This document shows, one piece after another, positions 42,175 to 53,469 of a stretch of DNA of 64,000 nt. The position numbers and the translations under genes were made by a program. This DNA comes from Diplodia intermedia (lineage: Eukaryota > Ascomycota > Dothideomycetes > Botryosphaeriales > Botryosphaeriaceae): assembly GCA_021495925.1 (NCBI GenBank), contig JAKEKT010000060.1, forward strand, positions 124,001 through 188,000, read 5' to 3'. The notes under the pieces are model-generated. The model saw only the letters and a list, made by a program, of their open reading frames with translations, was not told the DNA's origin and did no database searches. Within the stretch, counting starts at the first letter, position 1. Each line of letters begins with the position of its first letter.

Positions 42175-43949
42175 TGGAAAACCACATCTACCCCCACACC
42201 TCTGAAGTCTTCTCGGCGGATTACCTGCAGGGCTCCAATGAGCAAGGCTTCAACGCCCAACCAGTCGCTGTCGAGCAGGATTGGAACTCCCTTGGGCCAG
42301 CATATGGATATCCGATTGGCATGGAGCCCGACTTCCAGCAGCAAGTTGCCCCGGCTCCATTCACGACGCCGATTCCCTCGTATCCGGCGTTTCCACCACC
42401 AGCCCACTACCAACCTGCGGCCCAGTCGCACCAGTCGAGCCACTTGATGCAGACGCAAGCGTTTCCACAAGTACTGCAGGCTCCTTGGAATACCGGCCTG
42501 AATAACCCGCAGGTTGACTTGGACACGTCTGCCGCAGAGATAGCTCGCAACCTCACTCCGGCCGATAGGGCGACCATCTGGGCTCAAGCGGAAAACCTTC
42601 CTCAAGAAATGCGATCTCGCATGCAGCAAGCCCACCTTGACCCCATCATGGTCTTCTGCCAGGCCAGAGCCAGAGCCAGAGCCAGGACAGGCTTCCACAG
42701 CCCCAGCACAGGCGCGTCCTGGTCAGGAGTCTCCCGGCCACAGCACCCGACAGTCGTGCCAAGGCAGCCTCGCTCCGTCCAGGAGCGACCGACACCCCAA
42801 GCATTGGCCCCTGTCCCTCAGCTGGCAGGCTCCAGCCACGAATCTCCCATCGTCGTTGGAGAGGACGCCGTCCCTGCTGCAACGGTTTCCCAACCGGCCC
42901 CCAGCTCAAGTCCCAAGACCGTCGAGGTGACGCACCTCATGCATGTCGGATGCGACATCCCGGCAGAGGACGATCTCATCTACCACGCCTACAGCGGCAT
43001 GCTGTGGATGCAGAATTTTGGCGACAGCTTCCAGTTCAACCGAAACGCGGGGTCTCACAGGTGGTTCGTCAACAAGGACGACCACACTGTCTACCATTGC
43101 ATTAGGAAAAACGACGGCCTGAAGATGCAAGGGTGGTACCTCGAGGAAAAACTGAAGACCCTCGCGGAGGCCTCCGGAAAATTGACCCAGGAAAAAGAGC
43201 AGAAAGCAGCGCTGCGTAACGCGGGAAGGAGGAAAGCAGCTGCGGAGAAGGCAGCCCGCAGAGAGGAAGAGAAGGCGAATAAGGCAGCCCGCAAAGAGGA
43301 AGAGAAGGCGAAGAAGGCAGCCCGCAAAGAGGAGGAGGAGAAGGTGAAGAAGGCAGCCCGCAAAGAGGAAGAGGAGGTGAAGAAGGCAGCCCGCAAAGAA
43401 GAGGAGGAGACTCGGAAAAAGGCCGTGCGAGAACAGGAGAAGAGGAAGAAGGCAGAAGCCAAAGCCACCGCGCCACAACACTCGAAACGCAAGGCCTCTG
43501 ACTCCGATACCTTTCTTGCGGAGAGTGCTCCTCAAAAGAAGGCGTGTCTGGGCATCGATGAGGCCACTTCAATCGACTCAGACGCGTATTTGGATCCGCT
43601 GTTCGAAGAAGGAGAGGATGGCGAAGAGCCGGACGATGGAGACTTGCTTTTGTCATGCATGGAGCTTATCGAGGATGAAGACGCGGATGCTGCGGTTGAA
43701 GATGGAGTCGCGGATGCTGCGGTCGAAGATGGAGACTTGCTTTCGTCATGCATGGAGCTTCTCGAGGATGGAGACGCGGATGCTGCGGTTGAAGATGGAA
43801 ACGTGGATGGTGCGGTCGAAGATGGAGACTTGCTTTTGTCATGCATGGAGCTTATCGAGGATGGAGACGAGGATGGAGACGAGGATGGTGCGGTCGAAGA
43901 TGAGAGCATCCCGTACGAGTCAGAATCCGAGGAATCCGAGGAGGAATAG
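42174..43949 (+). CDS. Unrecognised protein with basic coiled-coil repeats and a 31-residue acidic tandem repeat
   Basis: The chosen ATG at 42174 (context CACCATGG) gives 591 aa. The frame is open to 41802 upstream, but that part is built from the duplicated leader and is unlikely to be translated. Residues 1-150 are Gln/Pro-rich, as in transcription-factor or RNA-associated proteins. An (Arg-Ala)n stretch sits near 165. A more ordered block near 250-330 (HVGCDIPAEDDLIYHAYSGMLWMQNFGDSFQFN, split here only by position) may be a lineage-specific domain. Residues about 360-430 are a charged helix of KKAARKEEE-type units. The C-terminus (about 488-578) holds three 31-residue acidic units with DLLLSCMELIEDGD. 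No catalytic motif is seen. It is probably nuclear; the function is unknown. Confidence 0.65.
   Translation: MENHIYPHTSEVFSADYLQGSNEQGFNAQPVAVEQDWNSLGPAYGYPIGMEPDFQQQVAPAPFTTPIPSYPAFPPPAHYQPAAQSHQSSHLMQTQAFPQVLQAPWNTGLNNPQVDLDTSAAEIARNLTPADRATIWAQAENLPQEMRSRMQQAHLDPIMVFCQARARARARTGFHSPSTGASWSGVSRPQHPTVVPRQPRSVQERPTPQALAPVPQLAGSSHESPIVVGEDAVPAATVSQPAPSSSPKTVEVTHLMHVGCDIPAEDDLIYHAYSGMLWMQNFGDSFQFNRNAGSHRWFVNKDDHTVYHCIRKNDGLKMQGWYLEEKLKTLAEASGKLTQEKEQKAALRNAGRRKAAAEKAARREEEKANKAARKEEEKAKKAARKEEEEKVKKAARKEEEEVKKAARKEEEETRKKAVREQEKRKKAEAKATAPQHSKRKASDSDTFLAESAPQKKACLGIDEATSIDSDAYLDPLFEEGEDGEEPDDGDLLLSCMELIEDEDADAAVEDGVADAAVEDGDLLSSCMELLEDGDADAAVEDGNVDGAVEDGDLLLSCMELIEDGDEDGDEDGAVEDESIPYESESEESEEE
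43635..43907 (+). repeat. 93-bp in-frame tandem repeat, three copies
   Basis: Units start at 43635, 43728 and 43821, exactly 93 bp (31 codons) apart, each beginning GATGGAGACTTGCTTT or a near copy. The third is slightly shorter and diverged at its end. The unit encodes an acidic segment with the core SCMELIED. Confidence 0.9.
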
Positions 43950-44141
43950 AGGCATGGAGGGAAAGGCGGTGGGAGTGGTTGGCGGCACCAATTTCCAGCA
44001 CTCTTTCCTCTTTTCCCACAAAAGGGTTGAGGTTTTAATGAGGCTGGCTGTATATAGACGAAGACGGAGACTGTGTTCTGAGCGCGAGATACCCCAGCGT
44101 CGAAGGCGTACGATAACGTTGTAATGAGAACATGAATGCTT

Positions 44142-45270
44142 CTATCTACCTGGACCAGATGCGTGAGCAAGAGCCTGGGATAACAATCGAGTGCCTTGTC
44201 CCTTGCGGTGGCCCTCTATAGTACAGGATTCTATGTATAACACTTTGCCATCGCAGGTGACGGTGCCGATGACAGGTACTGGTGGGCGTCTGTCGTCGAC
44301 CCACCATGTGCCGGGTGGGTGCGCTTCTGCCCGTGTGCCAGTTTCAATTCTCGCGGCATGGATGGCGATTCTCTTCGACGCGGTTTCTTCAGGCAAGATC
44401 TTTGAGTAAAGAGCAGTGTCCCACAATTGGCCCACTACCCGCAAGGTGCGAACGATGCGATCGGCGGACCAAGTGTGGAAGTCTACATGGCCATGCTCTT
44501 TCGTGAGCTTCGAAGCATGGCGTGGTTCAGACTCGGACTTTACGGCTGCACTCTTCAAAGGAGGGATGAAAGCGCGCTCCCTGAGGACTTGGACGAGCAT
44601 GGCTCCTCCAATGGGACCCAAATGATCGACAAGGTGGTTGGGAGTGCAGTTGTCGACGTCCGGGATCTGGATGCCGGGGCGGGGAGTCTGGGCCAGCACG
44701 ACGCCTTGATCAAAATGTTTGGGATGCAGGGTCTGGACGCTGATGCCGGTGCGGGTGTCTCCTCGTAGCAGGGCATGGTGGATAGGCGCAGGGCCGTACA
44801 AATCGGGCAACATGGATGGATGAACATTCAGGCCGCCGTATGTGGCCTGGTTCAAGATGCGCGGCGGCACAAGGAGGCCGAAGGACACAGCGACAACCAG
44901 ATCGAAAGGCGTGGGGGGAGTCCAGCCGGTGAAGGTGTTGATTTCGTGAGTGGGCAGGGCGAGCTCTTCAGCTGCGGCCTTGATGGGGACTGAGGATGTG
45001 AGCTCTGCAACTGCGGTACAACACATGCCGCGGCCCACCTTGGCGGATCTGCTTCAGGCCTCGGCCGGTGGGCTTGCCGGGCCTATGGACGACGTGGAGG
45101 GCATCGATGAGGCGTGGGTTGCTCACGTGCTCGCGGTGCAGGGCGCGCAGAGCGTGGATGCTGAAGTCGTCGGAGCCGCAGAAGAGCAGGCGCAGCGGCG
45201 TGGCTGCTTGGGAGGCGAAGGAGCGCCGCCAGCGGGCGCGGCGGAGCACGGGGATGGCGGGCGGGAACAT
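44142..45270 (-). CDS. FMT1: Mitochondrial methionyl-tRNA formyltransferase
   Basis: Two exons on the minus strand, 45270-45039 and 44989-44142, give 359 aa. The 49-nt intron (45038-44990) joins GLKQIRQ to VPIKAAAEEL at the place expected for the family. The N-terminus is basic and rich in Arg, Ala and Ser, fitting a mitochondrial targeting peptide, followed by LRLLFCGSDDFS. Catalytic residues are N132 and H134 (LNVHPSMLP) and D171 (FDQG). The enzyme transfers a formyl group from 10-formyl-tetrahydrofolate to initiator Met-tRNA in mitochondria. The C-terminal part is the tRNA-binding domain and is somewhat short. The gene is divergent from CCZ1 across 326 bp. Confidence 0.92.
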
Positions 45271-45596
45271 GGGCGGTGGTGTTGAGGGCAGCGGGTGAGA
45301 ATCTCGGCTACGCGTGCGGCGATCAGCGGGAATGGCATGCAGGGAAGCTGCAGCTGCCCTCGAAACCGCCGCTTTAGCTCTGCCTCTGTGCGGCTGGCCT
45401 GCCCGGTCGATGGCTTCGTCTCTGTCCCCCTCCACCTCTCCCTGGCCTGCTGCGCCCCGTGCCCTCCGCCTTCGCAGCGTCGCAGAGCCGCAGCGCCGCA
45501 GAGCCGCAGTGTCGCAGTCGCCGCGCCGGCCACCACCATCAAGCTGCCGCCGCTTGACCGCCACCGCCGTCGTTGCCTCCTCCCACTCTGCCCTCC
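45271..45596. promoter_or_regulatory. Shared bidirectional promoter of FMT1 and CCZ1
   Basis: The two start codons are 326 bp apart on opposite strands. At 45473-45519 six CGCAG cores recur every 8-9 bp, forming a GC-rich tandem array that may include transcription-factor sites. No gene fits in the interval. Confidence 0.55.
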
Positions 45597-48305
45597 ATGG
45601 CTGCCAGGGTGGTCCCCGCCCAGCTAGCCTTCCTTGCCCTCTTCTGTCCTACTCTGGCCGCCAACGACGACGCCTTTCGCGACCAACTGGTCTTCTACCA
45701 CTCCAACAAAGCCACTCGCCGCCATGACGACGACGAGAACGAGCGCCTGCGCCAGATCGGCCTGGCCCAGGGAATGATTGATTTCGCCAGGTACGCCCGC
45801 CGCCCAAACCCCCCGCCGCTTCTGTCTGATCGCTTCCAGGAGCTTCTCCGATGGCGAGCCCGTAGACCATGTCGACACCGAGAAGTCGCGCATCGTCATG
45901 CATGAGCTCGAGAAGGACTGGTGGGTCCTGGCTGTAATGTCGCGCCCTTTTTGCCGCATGCGCTCCGCTCTAACGCGCTTCTAGTCAATCGACCTGACGC
46001 GTCTCCCTGTTGCCCCGAGCTCCTCCAACGACCCGCCGGCAATCGAGTACTCGGCCCGCGAAGTCGCTCCTCCTGAGCTTCTTTTGCGCCAACTGCTGCG
46101 CGCCCACTCGATATTCCGCCTGCATCATGGTCCGTCTCTTGCCGACCTATACGTGCGCTTGCCCCGCCAGAAATTCTGCAGCACTCTGGACCGGTTTTGG
46201 TCGCGTTTTGCCAAAGACTGGGATGTCCTACTGCACGGAAACCCAGCTTCCGACATCTACCCTGCAATGAAGCTTGCTGCTGGCGGAGAGCTAGGCATGG
46301 GAGTGGGCGAGGAAGAGTGGGGGAGTGGCGAGAGAGAGGTGTTTGAGGACTTTACAAACAGGACCGATGGCATGATGGACATGGTCGTCAGTCGCTTTGG
46401 CGAGCCACACCCTGCTAGTCGTCAAAATCAGTCGCCCGTGCCTGCCGATGACGAGGGACCATGGATGGGCGCTGGTCTCAGTCCAGAGCCAGCTGACGGC
46501 GTCATTTTCTCCGGCGTGGGCGCTATTTCGCGCTCCTCGTTATGCGCCATCGCCAATTGGATGCAATGGCTGTATACGTATGGTGACCATGCCTATGGTG
46601 TCAAGGAAAACCCACACTCTGATCGCCGAAGACGGAGGCGTCGCGAACGCACCAGCAAGCCAACCAACCGGCTAGAGTCACACAGGCGCACACCTTCTCA
46701 GAAGAGCACGAAAGGGGCCTCCTCGAGAACATCCAGCTCTCTACCACCCGGGATCCCGCGGCCCATCGTCACAGCAGTGGAGCAGTCCCTTGACCAGGCG
46801 TCTAATGCCGCGGAAGCCAATCAAGAGCAAGAGCCGACTGCAAACGAGCGAGAAAGGTCTGATGGTGATACTTGGATGAAGTATTTGACCTGGGGTTATG
46901 GAACTTCCTGGGGTGGGAACCAGCCCAAGTCCGAACAGCGCCTGTCAGGGCAGAGCACCAAGGGACATGCCGAAGAGGATCAGGAAAAGACACATCAGGC
47001 ATCCATGCGCCATGTGGACCCACAGCCTGATGTTGACCCCGCTGAAGAAGCCACGAAGGCTCAAATCAGGCGAGAGAATCTAGGGCACTTTCTGATCGGT
47101 CTTCAAGGGGAGCTTGAAGAAGTCGTCATGCATGACGATAACGACGCAGGCGCCGAGGAAGAAGGCAATCCCGGCACCAGCTGGGAAAGCCGCACGCTGC
47201 TGCGTACTTTGCATGTCAAGCTCCAGAAGCAGAAAGAGCAGTCGGATGGAGAGCAGTCCTCGGAAGATACTGTGTCACATTCGCAGCCTCAATACGAAAG
47301 GTTGCGTATTGTGGTTTATGTTGTGAGTTGAAATGAGATGGAACAGGCATTGGCAATGGCTAACATTTTCAACAGCATCGCCCATTCATTACGACAATGC
47401 TTTTCGAATCCCGCACCGCAACACTCTCTTATCCCGCATTCTACCGCCATCTCCACAGTTATCTGGCCCCTTTACACAAGCCTCTTACCATCAGTACCTC
47501 GCCTAATCGCGTTGCTGCACGCATTGCTGCATCTGCAAATCCATACTCCACTACCGCAGGCGGGTCAGGACCAAACACACAACCCATCTACGACCTCATC
47601 TATGATCCGCTTCACCTGACCGTCCACAGCAGCATTCCAAATATTCCTGAGCCAGGAACAGCAGGCGCCGAAGGGCTCAGTACGGCCAATGGTACGACGA
47701 ATGGACCATGCTGGACCCGTGTCGAGGCATTGAATGTGCACTCACAAATCCTTGCTACCCTTGGAAGCGCCCGCCGGGTACCCAACGATATTGAGCGTAC
47801 AGCCAAAACCAGCCGTGGGTGGTGGCTTGTATGGATGCGCCTCCCGCCGTCCGAATCTGTGACAGACAGTATGGCAACACCCATTTCACCAGCTATTCCT
47901 GCCTCGGAGGGAAGAGATCTGTCAGGAAAACTATCTGCGTCCTCTTTAGAGCACCTCTCTCCGTCAAAATCGGGGCACGAGCCTGAAGAGGACGATTCCG
48001 TGTCCACGCAACTCCCAGTCAGTCACACGGTGACAGACTCGCGAAATATTCTCACGGCCACTCTCCGCGAAGCGCTCCTCGTACGACGCTCACGCGAAGC
48101 GGGTCCGCCCAACATTCGTAACATTAGGCATGGCGGTGGAGCTAGCGGCAGTGGAAGCAGCCTTTGGCGTCTTGGTTTAGGAGGTGGTAGCAGCACGGCC
48201 GCTACGGGAGGCTCAACGGCTGGATGGGGTCCACGTGGCCTGGCTGAGGGTGTGGGCATTGATGCGAGGAAGTACATCGAGGGCCTCTTGAGTCTGAGTC
48301 GGTAG
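45597..48305 (+). CDS. CCZ1: Vacuolar fusion protein Ccz1 (Mon1-Ccz1 complex)
   Basis: Four exons, 45597-45790, 45840-45933, 45985-47322 and 47376-48305, give 851 aa. An in-frame ATG at 45573 would add 8 residues; the start at 45597 leads directly into VVPAQLAFLALFCPTL, the first strand of the N-terminal longin domain. That domain continues through FRDQLVFYHSNK, LRQIGLAQGMIDFAR and HELEKDWWVLASIDLTRLP. A long polar, Glu/Ser-rich insert occupies about 285-480. The remaining longin-type strands are near 530-560 (RPFITTMLFESRTATLSYPAFY, split by position only) and 640-690 (WWLVWMRLP). The protein ends with a Gly/Ser-rich stretch before a short helix. Ccz1 and Mon1 form the guanine-nucleotide exchange factor for Ypt7/Rab7 on late endosomes and vacuoles. 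Confidence 0.88.
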
Positions 48306-49690
48306 ACTATAACCTTGTCTTCGAACAACGGCACGGCTTGAGGGATCTAGAGCGGGGATTGACTGGAGAGGGTATTGAGAGTATTGAGAGTAAGACAGTT
48401 CTGCGTTTGTGCAGCGTTCTTGGTATAGACCTAGTTTTCGCCGGGCTGTGGATCGGCGTCAGTTGAATGAACGTCTAGAGTATGGATCGGTGCTTCACGC
48501 CCGCGGAATTTTATCATATCTTTACCTCTGGTTCAGCTATATCATCATCGGTGAAACGCCAATTAGTTTTTCTTTTTCCGATGGTGCTGCTGGGCTTCCC
48601 CACCACCAACTACCTTGTCAATTTAATGCCAAGAGTAGCCGCCAAGCTTGGCAAGTGCTTGCTTTGAGGCCTCATTTGCGCTGCTGCAAAAGCACTTAGT
48701 CCATCTATCTGCCTCACAGGAGTAAACCGATGGCTGGATGTTTCTGTGGTCTTACAATTCGCATATGGCTTTGACTGCCGATTCGGAAAGAAAACGGCGT
48801 CCTGCACGGAGCACAAAGGGGTCAACTCGGCTGCAGTCCACTGCGCTATACGCGTCGCATATCGCTGATGAATGATATGGGGTTAGATTAGTCTCGGTTC
48901 TGAAGCAGATCTGTGGATCTGAGACCGGAGATTAGCTGACGAGCCGGGTGTTGAGGCCAAGCAGCGAATGGACGCTTTCATTTCCCAATGTCCCACGGTA
49001 AATAGTACCATTTCCCTCTACGTGCGCAATGTAAGCTCCTGTCCAGGATCTAGGCGCAGGATTCGACATTGGACGGATCATTCGATCGCGGGCGTAGAAA
49101 CCCGCGCGTCAGAGAGGTCCCATGCTCTCTTCTACAAACTGTTCATTATGCCACCACAACCGAGTAGACACGGACTCGGGGCATGCGCTTTGAATTATAC
49201 GACCCACATTTGAGCTGTCGGATTCGCCATTGTAGAGGCATCAAAGTGTCATACATGATGAACACATGCTTAAAGCTTTGGCGAGTGATTGCACTCCCTT
49301 GTTCGGCCGTTTTCGGAAAGATGAGGACCATCAGTGGACACGACGATTTTAGGCTGGTCAGTTTAAGATAATGAAGCGAATTGAGAAGTCCCAACATTTC
49401 CTGATAGGCCAATGGTTTGCATGTGTTATTCTGCCGTTTGCAACGTGTTGATCTGAACCTCGCCGTCCATAGAATGTCTGTGCCTTCCATTTCTTACCGA
49501 GCATTGAAAGCGAACGGACTAGTCGTTTACAAGTAGGGTCGAGCATTGGAACGAGTGACATTAAACAAAACACATCGCCGAAACAAGCACGGTACAGGCT
49601 CTATTGTTGCACTCCGCTTAGGAAATAAACGCTACTCCGTGGTCAAGGCTTGCATTGCAGTGCCGACATGTCGTGATCATCGCAGACCTC
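48306..49690. other. Intergenic region between convergent CCZ1 and the SAP-motif gene
   Basis: Two 3' UTRs are expected. The sequence is more AT-rich than its neighbours, and short frames on both strands show no recognisable protein. Confidence 0.5.
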
Positions 49691-50599
49691 CTAACGACTC
49701 ACAGCGAGACCAGCGGATTTGGCGGGAAGGAGATCGTCAAGAAAACCGTTCCAGACCCTCTTGATGGTACTTTCAGTCTGGGCAACGCTTTTAGACGCAG
49801 CCGAAGTAGCGGCACCGGCCAGGCCCTGGAAATCAATTGCAGAATTGTCCACGACGTCCGCCAGAGCAGAAGGAGCATGGAAGTACGTTGCGTCGGCCGA
49901 GACAGTGCTGATCACCGGGCGCATAGGCTCAGGCTACAAACAAAGTACGTCAGTATCAGTCAAGTCCCCGATCAGGAGTGCAGTGGCTTACAGTTTCAAT
50001 CTCCTCAATGATCTGGGCGCGAGGCGAGTTGAAGTTAACGTCGGGTAGCAGCGGCACCCGCGTGTTGAATGACTCAGATTCGACGGTGCTTTCGGGTAGA
50101 TAGGCAAAGTCGATCGTGGAGCTGTCGTTGACCGTCTTCAGGGAGCGGCTGGTGTTGAAGTGGCGGGCCGGCTGAGCGGAAGCAGCAGGGGCGTCGGCGG
50201 CGGGACGCTTGTTGTTCTCGATGGCAGAGCTGAAGCCACGTGCCTGCAACGAAGCGGCGGTCAGACGCTCGGTAAGCTGTACGAGTGCGTTAGCGGCTAG
50301 TGTGCATGGTCGAATGGCAGGGAGGGACTGATATGGTGTGGTGGTACGGGGAGGGAGGGGTGGCTTACCTCAGACTTGGATCCGGCGGTGGGGAGCTGCC
50401 TCCGGGCACATTCCGCGCGAAGGCCGGCAACATCCTTGGGCAGGTTGATGGCAGGACGCTCGGCGGTGAGCAGCGGGGACGGGAAGGTCGCGGGGCCGGT
50501 CATGTGCAGGCCGCGGGTCTGGCGGCTGCGGACGACCTGGCGGCTGTGGGCGGACAGGAACTTGAGGGCGCGCAAGGACGAAGCTCTGCTGGCAGACAT
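49691..50599 (-). CDS. Predicted mitochondrial protein with a SAP motif
   Basis: Three exons on the minus strand, 50599-50369, 50276-49992 and 49933-49691, give 252 aa. The first ~35 residues are Arg/Ser/Ala-rich without acidic residues, as in a mitochondrial presequence. A SAP-type helix-turn-helix (about 53-87) reads DVAGLRAECARRQLPTAGSK then ELTERL, with the exon 1/2 junction falling inside it. A second Arg/Ser-rich segment lies near 90-125, followed by an acidic middle part. The C-terminal part (about 200-240) could form a helix with TIKRVWNGFLDDLL. SAP motifs often bind DNA or RNA, so a mitochondrial nucleoid or RNA role is possible. I cannot name the gene. Confidence 0.8.
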
Positions 50600-51926
50600 T
50601 TTGGCGGAGGAAGACGGCGACGGTCTCGGGCGGCAGGAATAAGAGGAAGAGTAGGAGCGGCAATGACTCGCAAGTGATGATGCAGCTGTTGAGAGACGAT
50701 GAGAGACAGGCGGCGGTTGTTGGGGGGTCGGAGCGAGGGGCCCGACGCTTGGGGGGCAGGCGCAATTTATATGGCGGCACCGAGCAGAGCGATTCACGAA
50801 GCACTCCCGGACAAGCTTATCAGGCCGTGGGAATGCGGGCGTGAGCTGCCACTGCCAGGCACAGCTTGTTGAGAGCTCACGGACAGCGGGAGCTGGAGCT
50901 CTGGGCAGCCCGTGGCCAGTGCCCCGCTTTCAGGTCTCACACCTCGCACACCGCCCGCCTGCGCTGCGAATCGCCGTCCGTCGCCGGTCAGGTCCCCCGC
51001 ATGCGCTGAGGGCTGATCGCACCATGCCTCCACCCAGCGAGCCCTCGCCTCACCCGACCTCTCACCACGAGAGCAGCGGCGCGATGCCCTCCCCGCCATT
51101 GCTCACCGACGGCGGCCGTCGCCCCGGCTGCGCCAGCACCCCGGTGGCGCCAGCCCGCCGGATCCCCTCGCGCCTCGCTGGCCGTCGCAGGCGCGTCCAC
51201 CCCGCGACTCTCGACGTGCGACCGCGCCCTGGCTGTGCGTTCAATATTCGATAGCGCGCGCGACTGCCACGGCGATAGGGGGCCCCCGGGGGCAGGCGCG
51301 CCATTTCTCTTTCGCGAGCGATCGTCACCAGCCGTTGCGCATGGGCTGCGCTACTCTGGAGCTGCGGGCCAGACGCCTGTCGTGCGGACGGTACGATGTA
51401 AGCGCAGTCGTGTATGTAGGCTCTAGGGCATGCTGACGAGTCGAGGGCCGAATGGGAAGCGTCGTTGGGCCTGGGGCGTTTCACGGCTGCAGCAATTCGC
51501 AAATGGGGGGGCTCGCCGCGCCTTAGTCAGCAGCCAAGGCCGCACCCATCGCCTCGCAGCACCCGCGTGCCTGTAGATCGCTGTGTCGCGCTGCGCCAGA
51601 CAACCCGCGCCGGCTCCCTCGTAGACGAGACGGGAGGCGGCCCTCGACGCCCAAGTGACGTCCGACCCTCCACTTCTCCTGCCTCTAAACCCCCCAGTGG
51701 CTGCAGACTTTTCCACCCGCCGCGTGTCCTCAGCATTCAAAAAGCGGCAGCCTGCGCTTTGAGCCCGACAGCACCGCTCGCAGCCGCTCGTTTTGCCCCG
51801 GAAACAGTCACTCGCAACCACCTCGCCTTTGTGTGTCTCCCGCGACTCCTCCACCGGGTCTGCTTAAGTGCGTTGCACTCGGTGCCGATGCTCCCTCGAT
51901 TTCTCCAAATCTCTTAGCGATCCGCC
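50600..51926. other. Divergent intergenic region
   Basis: This holds the promoters of the SAP-motif gene (minus) and the aspartic protease (plus). The sequence is GC-rich with many spurious frames; no gene is seen. Confidence 0.5.
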
Positions 51927-53469
51927 ATGGTCTCCTCCCGCTTCCTCGCAGGCTGCACTGCTGTCCTTTCCGCCTTGCCGCTGGCCTCCGCATTCTACCC
52001 TTATGCTTTCGACGCGAGCCCCTTGCGTGCGCGCCAGCAGCCCGTCGCCGACACCGATGCCGCTCACTCCTTCGCTGTGCCCCTCCGCCGCACTCCGACC
52101 CGGCGTGACAACCAGTTCAACATCGTCACCGCCACAGAGCCAACCCAGACCGACAGCGTTGCTGTAGACACAGGCGGCAATGACTTCTCCTATTTCTCCA
52201 CCCTGAAGTTCGGAAGCAGCGACACCGAGTACCATCTTCTCCTGGACTCGGGTGCGGCCAACACGTGGATTATGGGGTCCGAGTGTACCACCGACTCGTG
52301 CGCCAAGCACAACACCCTTGGCTCTGGCGACTCCAGCTCGCTCAAGGTGGGCACCTCTTATCTATCTATCAGCATCCACTGAGCTGACCAACCGTTCCCA
52401 GACCAGTGACAACACCTTCTCCATTGCCTATGGCACTGGCAACGTCAATGGCACCCTTGCAACCGACAAGGTCCACATGGCCGATTTTTCCGTAGACCTG
52501 ACATTCGGTCTTGCCGGCTTTGCGTCAACGGAGTTTTCCTCGTACCCCATCGATGGCATTCTCGGACTTGGTCGGGCCGACAAAACCGCCAATGACGTCA
52601 CGGATGGCACCATCATGGACGCCCTTGCCCAAGCGTCCCTCATTCCAGCCAAGCTGTACGGCATCCATCTCTCGCGCAGCTCGGACGACCTCGACGATGG
52701 CGAGCTTAACTTTGGTGCCCCCAACCCAGATCGCTATGATGGCGACCTCGCGTGGACCAGCACCCTTGAAAACGACCGTGGCTTTTGGGAGATCCCAGTT
52801 GCCGACGCTTCTTTCGACGGCACCTCGGCTGGCTTGGCCGATAGAACTGCCATCATCGACACCGGCACCTCTTACATACTGATCCCCGGTGATGATGCTG
52901 CCGCTTTGCACGCGCTTATCCCCAAGTCGTCTCAAAACGGCGAGATATTCACCGTACCCTGCACCACCACCAAGCCTTTGCAACTCAGTTTCGGCGACAT
53001 CGCATACAACATCTCGGCCAAGGACTATGTGGGCAGCAAAGTGAGTGGGAGTGACTGCCAAAGCAACATTGTCGGCCGCCGGACTTTCGGTGAGAAGCAA
53101 TGGTTGGTTGGTGCCGTGTTCCTGAAGAACGTATACACTGTTTTCGACTATGACGATTCCCGAATCGGATTCGGCACCAAGACCAGTGGCTCTTCTCTAG
53201 CCGAAACTTCTGCCAGCCCGTCGTCTACTGCATCAAAGAGCTCGAGTGCAAGCAGCTCTTCAGTTCCGACCAGTGGTCCCTTGGAGAGTTCGGGGTCGGG
53301 CTCGGGGTCGGAAGCATCCGGCTCTGGCTCCGCCACAGCTGCAGCATCGACTGCAACACAGTCGTCCGCTGCCTCGGCTCCTGCCGTTAAAGACGGGCTC
53401 GGGCTGAACGCCAGAACCGGGGCACTGCCGCTGCTCATTGCCGTGCTTTATCTCGTGGTTGTGTTCTAG
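51927..53469 (+). CDS. Secreted GPI-type pepsin-like aspartic protease
   Basis: Two exons, 51927-52346 and 52402-53469, give 495 aa. A signal peptide covers about 1-22. A propeptide follows, with a dibasic TPTRR site at 56-60 that could be cut by a Kex2-type protease. The catalytic motifs are DSGA (D107) and DTGT (D293), and the flap region has AYGTGNVNGTL. The family Cys pair is visible (C120 with C125; another pair in the second lobe). After the catalytic domain, a Ser/Ala/Gly-rich stalk (about 420-475) leads to a hydrophobic C-terminal tail (about 478-495), the pattern of GPI-anchored yapsin/CtsD-type proteases. It should act at the plasma membrane or cell wall. Confidence 0.92.

Noticed and set aside
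45011..45038. A 28-nt intron in FMT1 ending at the first CCGCAG
   Set aside because: It keeps phase, but is shorter than known fungal introns and inserts extra residues. The acceptor at 44990 gives 49 nt and the exact family sequence.
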